Origin: Trichosphaerium sp. ATCC 40318
Taxonomy: Eukaryota; Discosea; Flabellinia; Trichosidae
DNA length: 35,761 bases
Direction: 5' to 3'
NCBI GenBank assembly: GCA_038496445.1
Contig: JALMLS010000040.1
Span: 1 to 35,761 of the forward strand
Shown here: piece by piece, positions 1 to 9,792 of the stretch
Numbering within the stretch: position 1 is the first letter of the stretch
Layout: the number at the start of each line of letters is the position of its first letter
Translations under genes and position numbers: made by a program
Notes under the pieces: generated by a model
The model's database searches: none
Told to the model about the DNA's origin: nothing
What the model saw: the letters and a program-made list of their open reading frames with translations, nothing else

Positions 1-89
1 AACAGGAAACTTCTAGGAGTCTACTACTGAACAGTTTTGAGTTTGTAGAGTCTTTGAAGGAGTATGTTACTGTTGTCTATGGCCTCTGA
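1..89 (+). CDS. 3' end of a second copy of the nuclear protein gene (partial, enters from outside)
   Basis: Reading from base 3, about 28 codons run to a TGA at 87-89. The encoded tail (SRSLLLNSFEFVESLKE, then VVYGL) is nearly the same as the last residues of the minus-strand gene at 9793-11427 (SRSLLLDSFEFVQSLKE, then VVYGL). It is therefore the end of a paralogue whose body lies left of the window. Homology continues past the stop to about base 154, matching the reverse complement of 9730-9880, so this is part of an inverted segmental duplication. The tail keeps its frame and its stop. Whether the full copy is intact cannot be told from here. Confidence 0.7.
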   Translation, partial: QETSRSLLLNSFEFVESLKEYVTVVYGL

Positions 90-154
90 AAGAAACGTTG
101 TAATACATACATGCTCAACTAGTGTAGAGTAAATTGTTTAGTACCATTCACTTG

Positions 155-219
155 TACCTCAAGCGTGACGTAGCAGTTTCCCTTGTATTTTTCTGTTGAC
201 GCTTTTTGAATGATTCACA
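155..219 (+). repeat. 65-bp segment, flipped relative to its surroundings; partner at 9451-9517
   Basis: The stretch starting TACCTCAAGCGTGA and ending TTGAATGATTCACA recurs at 9451-9517 on the same strand. The sequences on both sides (1-154 and 220 onward) match the other locus only as reverse complement. The segment is thus inverted relative to its flanks in one of the two loci. Confidence 0.7.
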
Positions 220-1160
220 TCAAAGTCTCAATAACACTATCTAACGCGCAATAGAGCAAAAGCGAGTTCTGCTGAAGTATTTATTAATGACCAATTGTAC
301 AGCAGACTTTGATTGCTTCAACAACGGCCTTTGCTTCGATAATGAGTGTAAATGTCTATCTGCATACGGAGGGAGTAGGTACGGCTAAGATACGAAGCGT
401 TTGATTAAAAAAAATAGATTTTCCGGTTTGTTTTTCTGCTTTATAACACTAACTATGTTAAAGGTGTGAGTACAAACCGTACGGTTTGATCCTGACTTCG
501 ATCATACTTTTTCTAATTTAATTAAAAGACGCTATATTATGGACGTACAGTGTAGGTATAGGCGCGATATTCATATCATTGCTGGGTAAACAATGTACGT
601 TCTTGTATTGTTATCGTAACGCAAAAAATCGCGTGATTTTAATAATACAATTTACTTTATTATTATCGCAACAAAAAAATCACGTGATTTTTTTGAATAA
701 TACAATTTACTTATTGTATCTCCCACGCGTCACAAGCGTACTGGAGTGCTAGAATCAAATTCTACGCTTGAGAATTTATCACGTGATTTTTTTTAAATTG
801 ATTGGTTTTTTTTTTCTTGTAGATGGCGTATGTACAAAAAGGGTATCTGGGCACTTCAACTGAATGCAAAAACAATGACGATAAAGTCGTTATGGGTGCA
901 CATAACTGTTTACCTTTGTAAGCTAAAGAGCAGTAGCTTCAGTGCTCTAACAATCATGAAAAAGGTACGAAAAAAATACAAAAAGGCATTCTTGCAAGTT
1001 TGTGCCTTCATCGTTTATAAATACGCGTTTTCATGGTGTACAATAATAATGATTACTAATAATTCCAATTTTAGGTATAAACTTGTTGCTGTGAGTTTTA
1101 CGCAAGGGTTTGTATATTTTTTAGCTCTCGCTATATTCAACCTTATGCGTGCGTTTTGTA
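219..1160 (+). pseudogene. Decayed inverted copy of the EGF/seven-helix membrane protein gene
   Basis: This is a partial copy of the minus-strand gene at 6851-9307. The first exon with the EGF-like Cys pattern (ATG at 288) is intact. The next exon lacks 4 nt (AACACTAAC against AACGCACACTAAC). At the end of the first helix the donor reads CTGGGTAAAC instead of CTGGGGTTAAC, which changes the splice phase. After MTIKSLWV the copy jumps to the end of a later exon (KLKSSSFSAL), so the middle helices are missing. Two bases are lost at the start of the exon beginning YKLVAVSF, and homology stops near 1155. It keeps remnants of introns, so it arose by DNA duplication, not by retroposition. An unrelated tail continues open to 1234, but no functional product is expected. 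Confidence 0.85.
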
Positions 1161-1232
1161 CCATGGCACCACATGCTTATTTTAAGTTCTACATGCTCTC
1201 AATGGCTTTGAAATCGTTTGTGTTCGATACAT

Positions 1233-1540
1233 AGGTCCAAAGCCTAGTATCAAGCATAAACAAGCAAAAAAGGTTGAGTTTTCCCTTATTTTTCTTAGCT
1301 GGTTTTCGCTGGTCCCAGAACCCTTAAACGGCTTACCGGCTATTACTATTTAGCGACCACCTCTAGTTTGTTGTTTTTTGATCAAATTTTATTGTTAGAC
1401 GTACTACAAGTGTATCCTTAAATAAAAAACTGTTATCTAGTACATTTTTAGGTTATAAACATAGTGTAATTAAGGCACTTGAATGTTTTTTTGGTGACTT
1501 CTACAATATAAAACGTTTTATTTACACAGGTGATTGCTAA
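1233..1540. other. Spacer between the membrane-protein pseudogene and the F-box gene
   Basis: AT-rich, with no convincing coding exon on either strand. It holds the 3' flank of the minus-strand F-box gene. Confidence 0.5.
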
Positions 1541-2242
1541 CTAACCAAAATCATATCTGATTTGTAAAGCACCTGCCAAATAACCAATTGTTGTAGTATA
1601 GTCAGTAACAGTAGCAACGTAGTGAGCATCCTTTATACTAATATCATCGAATCCAAATAAATCTAAGTTCTTTACATCTGCGAGTGGTGGTGTTGAATGT
1701 TTTTCTACTTCTTTCATACCAATAAGCTTCAGAAAGTCCTCACCAGATGGAGGACACTCATTTTTGTTTTTTCCTACTTTATTATGGTTGTGGGTATGTA
1801 AAAAGCCAGTTACTTCAAAAAATCCATTAAGATGTATTGTATGTTCGAATAGCAGATACTCCTTCAACGACAACAATGTGAAAAGCCTCTGTTGGCAATC
1901 ATTAATGTCATTAGAGCATGTTTTGGGGTCTAGAAGAAGCCACGTTTCAGAAGGCATCAAAACTGCGAATCTCTTATGCTTTTGAGATGATGTACGTATC
2001 AAATTATGTTGAAAGGGGTCTCTGAGGTTTCCTCCACTATCTGGTTCCTCTTCAATTTGCCATAACTGTATGTAGTATGATAATGCTCGGGCTACAATGG
2101 GTTTTGAGAGAATTATAGACCGAAAAGCATGAGATACGACCAAACAATCGCTAAGGGTTTCCAAGCTTGTTAAAGCCACTTCTTTTAATATTTCTTGGCG
2201 TATCTCTGGCGGTACATAACCGAATACATCCACTTCAGACAT
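1541..2242 (-). CDS. F-box protein with a JAB/JAMM-like metal-binding motif
   Basis: Intronless, 233 aa, starting at an ATG (2242-2240) and ending in TAG. The N-terminus (about residues 10-55, VPPEIRQEILKEV and following) has the spacing of an F-box, the motif that links a substrate-recognition protein to Skp1 in SCF ubiquitin ligases. Further on, a GFLHTH stretch is followed 14 residues later by PPSGEDF, giving HxH...SxxD. That is the shape of the zinc-binding motif of JAB/JAMM proteases and of DUF4329-like bacterial domains, although the spacing is longer than the usual seven residues. A region after it (HYVATVTDYTTTIGYLAG) resembles the closing strands of such domains. The F-box call is fairly firm. 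The JAMM-like call is an inference from a short motif, and the catalytic Glu is not placed. The lack of introns contrasts with most neighbours. Confidence 0.65.
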   Translation of the reverse strand: MSEVDVFGYVPPEIRQEILKEVALTSLETLSDCLVVSHAFRSIILSKPIVARALSYYIQLWQIEEEPDSGGNLRDPFQHNLIRTSSQKHKRFAVLMPSETWLLLDPKTCSNDINDCQQRLFTLLSLKEYLLFEHTIHLNGFFEVTGFLHTHNHNKVGKNKNECPPSGEDFLKLIGMKEVEKHSTPPLADVKNLDLFGFDDISIKDAHYVATVTDYTTTIGYLAGALQIRYDFG

Positions 2243-2274
2243 ACCTTCCCAGCAGTATTTTTGATGTATCGTTA

Positions 2275-2349
2275 GTCACGTGACAGAGAAATAGTTTGAC
2301 TGTATAGTAGTAAACTCACCCGTGTTCAGTTTAACTATTGTCACGTGAC
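2275..2349. promoter_or_regulatory. Pair of GTCACGTGAC palindromes in a divergent spacer
   Basis: Two identical 10-bp palindromes lie at 2275-2284 and 2340-2349, 65 bp apart, just upstream of the minus-strand F-box gene start (2242) and upstream of the plus-strand genes at 2527 and 2916. CACGTG is the core of the E-box/G-box bound by bHLH and bZIP factors in other eukaryotes. A regulatory role here is inferred from position, symmetry and repetition. Confidence 0.5.
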
Positions 2350-2526
2350 ATGATGTATTTAACTTTGCCTGACATTACTAACACTTGACATAACAAGCAA
2401 GTAGTATTCATCATTGTCAGTGTCATTCAAGTTTGCACAACTTTGCAACTTTTTGCTGTTTTGTATACTACTTTGTGACTTGTGGTTCTCGTGTTTAGTC
2501 AGATCTATCAAAAACTACCAGATCTG

Positions 2527-2652
2527 ATGGATCTCGACGCTTCTGGAGAAAATAAATCCATGTGTACAACCCATGCAGATTATTTAACCAATTTTGTTTT
2601 ATTTGGTACACTAGCGTATGCAGTTCTGTTGGCGTCTCTGATGACCTCTTAG
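2527..2652 (+). CDS. Small single-helix membrane protein (possible)
   Basis: An ATG-to-TAG frame of 41 codons. The first half is polar and acidic. The second half is one hydrophobic helix (TNFVLFGTLAYAVLLASL) long enough to span a membrane, ending four residues from the C-terminus like a tail anchor. I do not recognise a family. It sits between the palindrome pair and the MORN_2 gene on the same strand. The frame is short and could be chance, but the clean polar-then-hydrophobic layout supports a real product. Confidence 0.35.
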   Translation: MDLDASGENKSMCTTHADYLTNFVLFGTLAYAVLLASLMTS

Positions 2653-2915
2653 GACCAGTTGTCTCCTATACTCTAAACCAGATTATTACGCTATGCTAAT
2701 ACCGTACACTCAGCGCAAGATACTGTTGGAAGCGCTTGGAATTTTCTTTGAGGTTTAACGTCTACTACTGTTTCGCAAAGTCTCTTGGCCGAAATTTATT
2801 TTTGAGCACGTGATGTGACGGTAAAGAAGTTTCTTAGTTCATCACAATACAGTAATACGAGTTGAAACGAAGCCTAGTAACACTGTACATACTTTGTGAA
2901 GCTAAATTGATAGAT

Positions 2916-3551
2916 ATGACTAATAACCCTCAATATTGTCATCTACTACGTCTACCAGTTGAGCTACAGCTTGATATCATTGATCTAGACATTCAAGTAT
3001 ACGTAAAGTGGGCCATTTTATCAAAACGCACAGCAACGACAACAAGGTTTGATAGCAAGCTTAAAAAGCATGGAAAATGGAAAAGAATAGCAAAAACTCC
3101 GGAATACTCTACTTCTTCTTCTCCTGTTGTACAAACTGCTCTTCAATATTATAGACATGGTAAACGCAATGGTGAGAGTAAGAGGTGGGATGATTATAGC
3201 CGCTTACTTCTCGATTATAACTACGTTGATGGTGTAAGACATGGAGAGTACAAAAAATTTTACAATAATGGAAAATGTCGTATACATACTTGGTTCGTTA
3301 ATGGTAAGTATAATGGCGATTATAAGGAATGGCATAAGAATGGAGTGTTGTCTGTGCATTGTACTTATGTCGATGGTAAGCAACACGGGGAGTTCAAAGA
3401 GTGGTATATGAATGGCGTGCTTGATTATCATAGTTGGTACAAACATGGTAAGAAGCATGGGGAACATAAGGCGTTTTTTTGTGCTGGGCAGATGTATGAT
3501 TGGTGTATATATGTCAATGGTAACAGAGAAGTTGATAAGATGAAGAAGTAG
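2916..3551 (+). CDS. F-box-like protein with MORN_2 (YwqK-type) repeats, copy 1
   Basis: Intronless, 211 aa from the ATG at 2916; upstream in-frame codons lack an ATG. The N-terminus (LLRLPVELQLDIIDL and following, residues 10-40) resembles an F-box. From about residue 85 the protein is a run of degenerate repeats of about 23 residues with the pattern NGK..GEYK.W..NG, typical of the MORN_2/YwqK family, ending in a Lys-rich tail. MORN-type repeats form extended beta hairpins; the target here is unknown. F-box plus MORN_2 proteins form large families in several giant viruses of protists, and this intronless gene sits among intron-rich ones. A longer paralogue lies at 19152-19997. Both copies converge on a copper monooxygenase gene, so they belong to a duplicated block. 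Confidence 0.8.
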   Translation: MTNNPQYCHLLRLPVELQLDIIDLDIQVYVKWAILSKRTATTTRFDSKLKKHGKWKRIAKTPEYSTSSSPVVQTALQYYRHGKRNGESKRWDDYSRLLLDYNYVDGVRHGEYKKFYNNGKCRIHTWFVNGKYNGDYKEWHKNGVLSVHCTYVDGKQHGEFKEWYMNGVLDYHSWYKHGKKHGEHKAFFCAGQMYDWCIYVNGNREVDKMKK

Positions 3552-3861
3552 GCAGCTATCAGCGTCAATGATTTTGTTACAGAGTGAACAGAATCAACCT
3601 TTTTGTTAGTTTAATTTTTATCACTGGATACTTTAATAAATAGACAAGAATGAACTGTTACGACTTGTAAACCAATAAACTAGATAGCTACTTATCACGT
3701 CTACATTCAAGTTCGAAGATGTTGTACAGAGTTGTACGCCCTAAACAGCTAACATCTATCTGCGAAAAAAAAGACTAAAATTTCCGCGAAATAGCAAAAG
3801 TACACATTGAATTGTTTCAAATAAAGTTTATTTACGTAGTACTAAAACACTATTGTCTTAG

Positions 3862-6383
3862 TTATGGCCAACAATAAAAGAGTTGTAAAACGACCAAAAG
3901 AAGCGCTACTGTTGTTGTAAGTGTAGTAGCAGAAGATATTGACTCGGTAGGAGCGGCTGTCATATCAGGTGGGTTCATTGGAGCATCTGTCACTGCTGGT
4001 TCAATAAACGTTTCAGTTGGTGCAAGCGAAGTATCAGGACACGTGTCTACTTCTTCAACAAATGTGACAACAACTTTACTATCCGGACCATCTAGTACTT
4101 TGTGAATAACATACTCTTCGTTTGGTTTAAGCAAAAAAACCACGTACCACTGTTCCCTAACGGAGGATTTTGTGAAAGAACTCTATCACCTAATCCGCCA
4201 CAGAATATTGCATTATCGTTAAGCAGTCCACAATATCTAGGGTTATTTTGAGATGATGATTTACGGGTGAAACGATACAAACCTCATTCTTGGCATTACT
4301 GGGTAGTAAATCAAGTACGCTTGACACATTTCTTCACTTGATGCAGAACCAAATATCACATCTTCGCTTGAGCGTTCAGTGTTGAAAGTGCAGTGTAAGT
4401 TAATACGATCACCACGTGATATTGTATAGTTGACCTCTGAGAACTGTTGGAACGCTATTGGAGAAAGTAAACGACAAAATGTGGCAAGAATCAAGCGCTT
4501 ACCAAAGTCCCAGAAGTCAATACGATTTGAAGATGCAACAACTTTACCATCACGTGTTATGTTTGTGTAAATACTTGAACCTGAGAACAAACAATATTTA
4601 GTTGTTGTCTTTCATATCACATAGTGTGGTGAGACGTACCATACTCATGCATGTGTAAGAAACTACCAATAACTGTAATCTCATCTTCCGCCCATTGGTC
4701 ACTTGTTGTACAAGCAGGAGAGCAACTTGTTTCAGTGTGATGCTATTGTAGCATGTAAGTAAATAGATAGTTTTCCAACAATACTTACAGCAACTGAACC
4801 AGCAGGAATAGGTGGTAGAGCTAAAATAGGATCGCCAATACTGATTATACCAGCTTCAATTGGTCTTACATTTGTAGTTACAAATGCGGCAATGCCAGAG
4901 CTAAATACACATAAGTAAAGAAAAACTGTAGAAACCATACTTATCACGAACACCAGCATCAAGACTTGGATTATCATAATGAATCTCAACTACCAAATCA
5001 GTTGCATCTACTGGTCCACCCATAGGGACACCTGAACAATAGTAAGTACAAAGATAGAGCGATTGGGGAAAACACATACCAACATTTTCAGGGAATTTGT
5101 ATCCTGTAGCGCCTTTTGCCCAAGCCCATACAAGTGTACAACCAACATCACCCTTATCAGAATCTTAGCAAAATACAGGCTGTACTATTTGGTACCTGAG
5201 GCGATTTACACTGAGCACCGGCTCCTCTCCACAACTCAAGTTTTGCACGACCTGCTGGATCTGAAGCCAGTTCTGAACAATCATGAAATAGCATGTGATG
5301 AACGTATTTCTCATTGTCAATCACAGGTTCAAACTATTGATATAAAACGTTATCTCTGAGAAAATACTAGGAATAGTGTGTACCATCAATGCGTGTAACT
5401 TTGTAAGATTAGATAGTTGCCTGTAGTGGCATGAATAAGTTGTGACTTCTGCAGGTATTTCGTAGTCTAGAAAACAAATGAGTTTTAATAAACTATATCT
5501 ACTCTGTACCGCTCATAAGGAATACTTCCTTTGATGTCCCAGATGGTGGTGTGAGAGGTGAGTCACCGAAAAACACAATACCACTAGCAACTAATTTGCG
5601 TAAGGAACTAGTTTCATGGTGTTCTTAGTTTAGAATAAAAAGGTGTACCTCTGTTTTGTCCATGGTACGAGAATACATCATTTGCACCCCAAGCGGCTAC
5701 AACTTTATTTACTCCACTGGTAATAGGGCGATCCTAGAAAGTTGTTAAAAAAGATCCGCTTTCAAGATGACCGAAGTAAAACAAAGTAAAACGAAACGCT
5801 GTACATTTTGATCTTGAGTATCAAGCTTTCTGGTGACCTCAATGATTGTCGTTGTATTGCTCTGCTCACCAGACACTATTTTCCAATGCTGACAAGAGTC
5901 CTTGATTGGTGTAACGCCAGTCTAGACACCAAACTAAGCACAATGCATTTTGTGATATCGCCTTACCTTCGTACAGTACATGTCGCTCACTTCAACTCTT
6001 CCAGTGGTGTCTAAAGCGTATTGTTAGACAAATATTGTAGTACTAAACAGTAACAATAGCGTACCATCAACAAAACCCCAAACCATATCAGAGCCTCCCA
6101 TGCTGAAAAGAACCATTAGTACAGCGCTAACAAAGCCAATTAAATCCACTTACCTTCCACTTGTTGGCTCGCCAATGCCAAAAGAGATGTATCCAGTTGT
6201 CTTGACTTCAAACGCTAAGAAGATGTCTTGGTTTGCTTCATCAACACGCCAATACAAAGTGAAGATATCAGAGGCAAGAGTTTGTTTGTTTGGATATTCT
6301 TGTGGATCAAAAGAAGCCGATACACACAAGTAAGGTATTACACAGAATAGAACAAGTATGAATACTGTTGGAAGTGTTGTCAT
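3862..6383 (-). CDS. DOMON-containing copper type II ascorbate-dependent monooxygenase (DBH-like), copy 1, intact
   Basis: Sixteen exons, all phase-consistent: 6383-6154, 6102-6065, 6010-5967, 5921-5805, 5733-5649, 5590-5510, 5466-5384, 5333-5196, 5152-5080, 5031-4941, 4900-4789, 4742-4640, 4580-4503, 4454-4283, 4236-4148, 4091-3862 (587 aa). There is a signal peptide (residues 1-24), then a DOMON domain (about 25-185) and the two copper-monooxygenase domains. All expected copper ligands are visible by comparison with peptidylglycine and dopamine hydroxylases: H238/H239 (VHHMLFH) and H314 (EIHYDN) for CuA; H394, H396 (FLHMHEY) and M467 (SSEEMCQAY) for CuB. A Ser/Thr/Pro-rich stalk and a hydrophobic C-terminus suggest a GPI anchor or membrane tail. 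The order matches animal MOXD1. The family hydroxylates substrates in the secretory pathway using ascorbate and O2; the substrate here is unknown. Confidence 0.93.
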
Positions 6384-6850
6384 TGTTATTATTTTTTGAA
6401 TTTATTGTTTTTTCGGTACAACTGTCCGGGACAATCAAAAAGATGTTTTTGTTCACGTGAATCGAAACAATTTTCCCGCAACTTTTTTTCTTTTACTCTT
6501 TAGCGATTGAGTAGAATACCTCATATACTAAAAGATACAGCGATTTAATTTTTTATGGTAACGGGAAATAAAAAAACCCTCTTCTTTTAATATTGTCTTA
6601 AGTCAACTTTTTTTTTTTTTTTGTTCACAACATGTATACGATCCACAGCGTATACTATCGTCGACTATTGGCTTTTAGAAGTAATACAGGGAATATTCCA
6701 ACGCTATTTTTTGGATAAGGACAAGTAATAGCGCCAACAGTTGCGAGTTTATTACAGGGTAACACATTCAACAGTTCTTACTCACGTGTTTGTTTCATAG
6801 ACAACTGAGTGTATGTCCAACAAAAAAAAACAGCCGCTGATCCTTCAACA
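6384..6850. other. Spacer upstream of monooxygenase copy 1
   Basis: Holds the likely promoter of the minus-strand monooxygenase and the 3' flank of the membrane protein gene. Two CACGTG sites (near 6455 and 6783) and long T runs are visible. No coding exon is supported. Confidence 0.5.
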
Positions 6851-9307
6851 TCAAACTATCTCGGTTGTCGCGTTGCTCTTTATTTCGGTATAAGGCTTCC
6901 TTTTTTTGAGATAAAGGAAATACACGAGACCAAAAACAGTGCCTAACATCACGCACTTGTTAGAGAGATTATCAAACATATTCAAAAAACAAGTACGTAC
7001 TACATAGGCAAATCAACACCAATACACTATGCCAACTATCAGAGCAATTCTGAAGCCCAAGGATCCAAAGTTGATGTTAACTTCTAAGGACAACAAATTA
7101 GAAAACTCACATAGTTAATAGAGATAGAGATTAACCGACAGTAAAAATAGCAGTTACTTTTACTTTTATTTGTCTACGCGCCGGGACTGACCCATTCTTA
7201 AGCGAGCCTACATTGGTGCTCACTAAGGGTTGACATTTGGAGTTGCACCAAACCAATCTTCCACGTGTGTATATGACTAGGACACCAACTACTTGATGGA
7301 CCGTAAAATAGAGCGAGTTTTCTGGGTTATAGATTTGTTGTTGTTTTACTGGAGCTTTTGAATTATTTAGACTGCTAGCATGAATATGGCGGTACTTCAA
7401 AAAATATTAAATCAAAACAGGAACTCGAGTGTTCTCGCTTTATCCCGCCGATTTTCAGCAAAGTTTGTTCCAATTTCTAGTACCTGTTACCCTGTACAAC
7501 TGCAAGCGCCTTGATGTTCTTGTTATCGACAAAATTGAGTACCTTTAGAATCTTCTCATTCTTGAGAAAAGAGTTAAGGTATGTTTCTACCACGCTAAGG
7601 TTACTGCAAATCTGAGTTACATAAACAATTTTTTTTATATTTACATTTCAATCGTTTTTGCTCTCTCAGGCGTCATTGTAAACATTACACCGACTATCAA
7701 ACCAGCTTCCATAAGTCTAAATAACATATGGCTTACTGCATAGAACGTTGTATAATTTTGTCCTGCCTCTTTAGTGATAACAAATGCACGCATAAGGTTG
7801 AATATAGCGAGAGCTAAAAAATATACAAACCCTTGCGTAAAACTCACAGCAACAAGTTTATACACCTAAAATTAGAAGTGTCAGTATTCATTGTTATTGT
7901 GCACGCCCTAAAAACGCATATTTATAAACGGTGAAGGCACAAGCTTGCAAGAATGCCTTTTAGTATTTTTTTTCGTACCTTTTTCATGATTGTGTTAAGT
8001 GCGCTGAAGCTACTGCTCTTTAGCTTCGAGTATGCTATCCATCCACTAAATGCGAATATAACGCCACAAATCAACACTAAAATAACTGTATAACCCCAGT
8101 AAAAGTAATCTAAGACACCAGATGAATCAGTTCTCCGAAGAAGGCCAACAGTAAGTTCAACTATGAGTAACACTTTTTTTGCATGAAAAGATTAGTGGGA
8201 TGTTCTACTCAACTGAATCAATTTACCTACTAGCGATGCCCAACACATCCATAATAAAAAGTGTCGAGTAATTAAATTAGGTCTTGGTTCGAATAGAGCC
8301 CTACAAGGTTGTAAACAAACAAAAATCGACGAAGACTAAAGTGGAAGAAACGAAAAAATTTCGTACAACAGTCTTGAGGTGAGTACAAAGCATGCAAATA
8401 AGGCAGCGTTACCTACTGCCCAGAATATTGCAGATACCCACAAAGGTAAATAATTATGTACATGAAAGGGATCAATAAGTTGGAAGAATGCTCTTGCTGA
8501 ACAAAGATTAATAAAAGAAAAACTAATTTAACAAAAATTGCTCAAAAACTTTGAACTTCCGGACAGCAAGTCAGGACGTTGACGCGATAATGATTTTTCT
8601 ATTCAAAAAAATAACATCGTGCGTAAATAAATACACTGCCAACTGTCTCGATACTGTATGAGGCTGGAATTTGAATGCAAAAGCAGTTACGTTTTGTATT
8701 TATCATAAAAACTCGCCTTACCGAAACAAAGAATCATGATAGCCACCCATAACGACTTTATCGTCATTGTTTTTGCATTTAGCTGAAGCGCCCAGATACC
8801 CTTTTTGTACATACGCCATCTACAAGAAAAAAAAAACCAATCAATTAAAAAAAAATCACGTGATAAATTCTCAAGCGTAGAATTTGATTCTAGCACTCCA
8901 GTACGCTTGTGACGTGTAAGAGATACAACAAGTAAATTGTATTATTAAAATCACGTGATTTTATGCGTTACGATAATAATAAAAGAAGGTACATTGTTAA
9001 CCCCAGCAATAATATGAATATCGCGCCTATACCTACACTGTACGTCCATAATATAGCGTCTTTTAATTAAATTAGAAAAAGTATGATCGAAGTCAGGATC
9101 TTACCGTACGGTTTGTACTCACACCTTTAACATAGTTAGTGTGCGTTATAAAGCAGAAAAACAAACCGGAATATCTATTTTTTTTTAAATCAAACGCTTC
9201 GTATCTTAGCCGTACCTACTCCCTCCGTATGCAGATAGACATTTACACTCATTATCGAAGCAAAGGCCGTTGTTGAAGCAATCAAAGTCTGCTGTACAAT
9301 TGGTCAT
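6851..9307 (-). CDS. EGF-like, seven-helix membrane receptor-like protein with an extra C-terminal region
   Basis: Twelve phase-consistent exons: 9307-9216, 9174-9125, 9059-9002, 8819-8722, 8496-8367, 8300-8227, 8172-7979, 7865-7645, 7594-7484, 7374-7136, 7083-7028, 6955-6851 (475 aa). An N-terminal EGF-like module with six Cys (CTADFDC, NNGLC, NECKC, FFC) is followed by seven hydrophobic segments: WTYSVGIGAIFILLLG, SLWVAIMILCFARAFF, the one starting PLWVSAIFWAV, the one starting HFLLWMCWASL, YWGYTVILVLICGVIFAFSG, FTQGFVYFLALAIFNLMRAF and HMLFRLMEAGLIVGVMF. The frame could stop at 7641. However, a good intron (7644-7595) joins it to exons that have no ATG of their own and encode a soluble region and one more helix with a KKRKPY stop-transfer. 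The last junction (7028/6955) uses a GTGTAT donor and is the least sure. EGF plus 7TM recalls adhesion receptors, but I see no family signature. An upstream exon with a signal peptide may exist. Confidence 0.75.
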
Positions 9308-9792
9308 TAATAAATACTTCAGCAGAACTCGTTTTTGCTCTATTGCGCGTTAGATAGTGTTATTGAGACTTTGAGGAATTCTTCATAGCCCTTTCTTGGA
9401 CATTATAATTCAAAAAACGTTTTGAGATTACCCAAGAGGGGTAAGATAAGTACCTCAAGCGTGATGTAGAAGTTTTTCCCTTTTATTGTTCTGTTGACGC
9501 TTTTTGAATGATTCACAACGGCACCTTTGTAAATCCAAGTTGTTTCTTTTCCAAACTAGTATCTATAACATCAGATTATGTGATTCATGATTTGGTTTTA
9601 AAGGTACGGAATGTTACAGCAGGTACGAACATGTAATAGTCTTGTGCTATGTTTGTTGAAACACTTGCCTACTTATGTTTTCTATTAATAACGGAATACA
9701 AGCTACAGGTATTGGACTATAGTTGCTCAAGTGAATGGTACTAAACAATTTATTCTACACTAGTTGAGCATGTATGTATTACAACGTTTCTT
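9308..9792. other. Spacer between the membrane protein and nuclear protein genes
   Basis: Contains the flipped segment at 9451-9517 (see 155-219). The rest of its inner part (about 9380-9450 and 9520-9720) has no counterpart in the copy at 1-219. No coding exon is supported, though a short 5' exon of the membrane protein gene could hide here. Confidence 0.5.

Noticed and set aside
1764-1985. Plus-strand open frame opposite the F-box/JAMM gene
   Set aside because: Antisense shadow of a minus-strand gene with recognisable motifs.
3204-3467. Minus-strand open frame inside the first MORN_2 gene
   Set aside because: The plus strand encodes regular MORN_2 repeats; the antisense frame is only a by-product of the repeat.
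2916-3551. MORN_2/YwqK repeats as part of a toxin-antitoxin system
   Set aside because: The YwqK label comes from bacterial annotation; here the repeats follow an F-box-like start in a eukaryotic setting and no toxin partner is seen.
8281-8310. GGTTCGAA resembling a tRNA T-loop
   Set aside because: It lies in a coding exon of the membrane protein, and no acceptor stem or anticodon arm can be folded around it.
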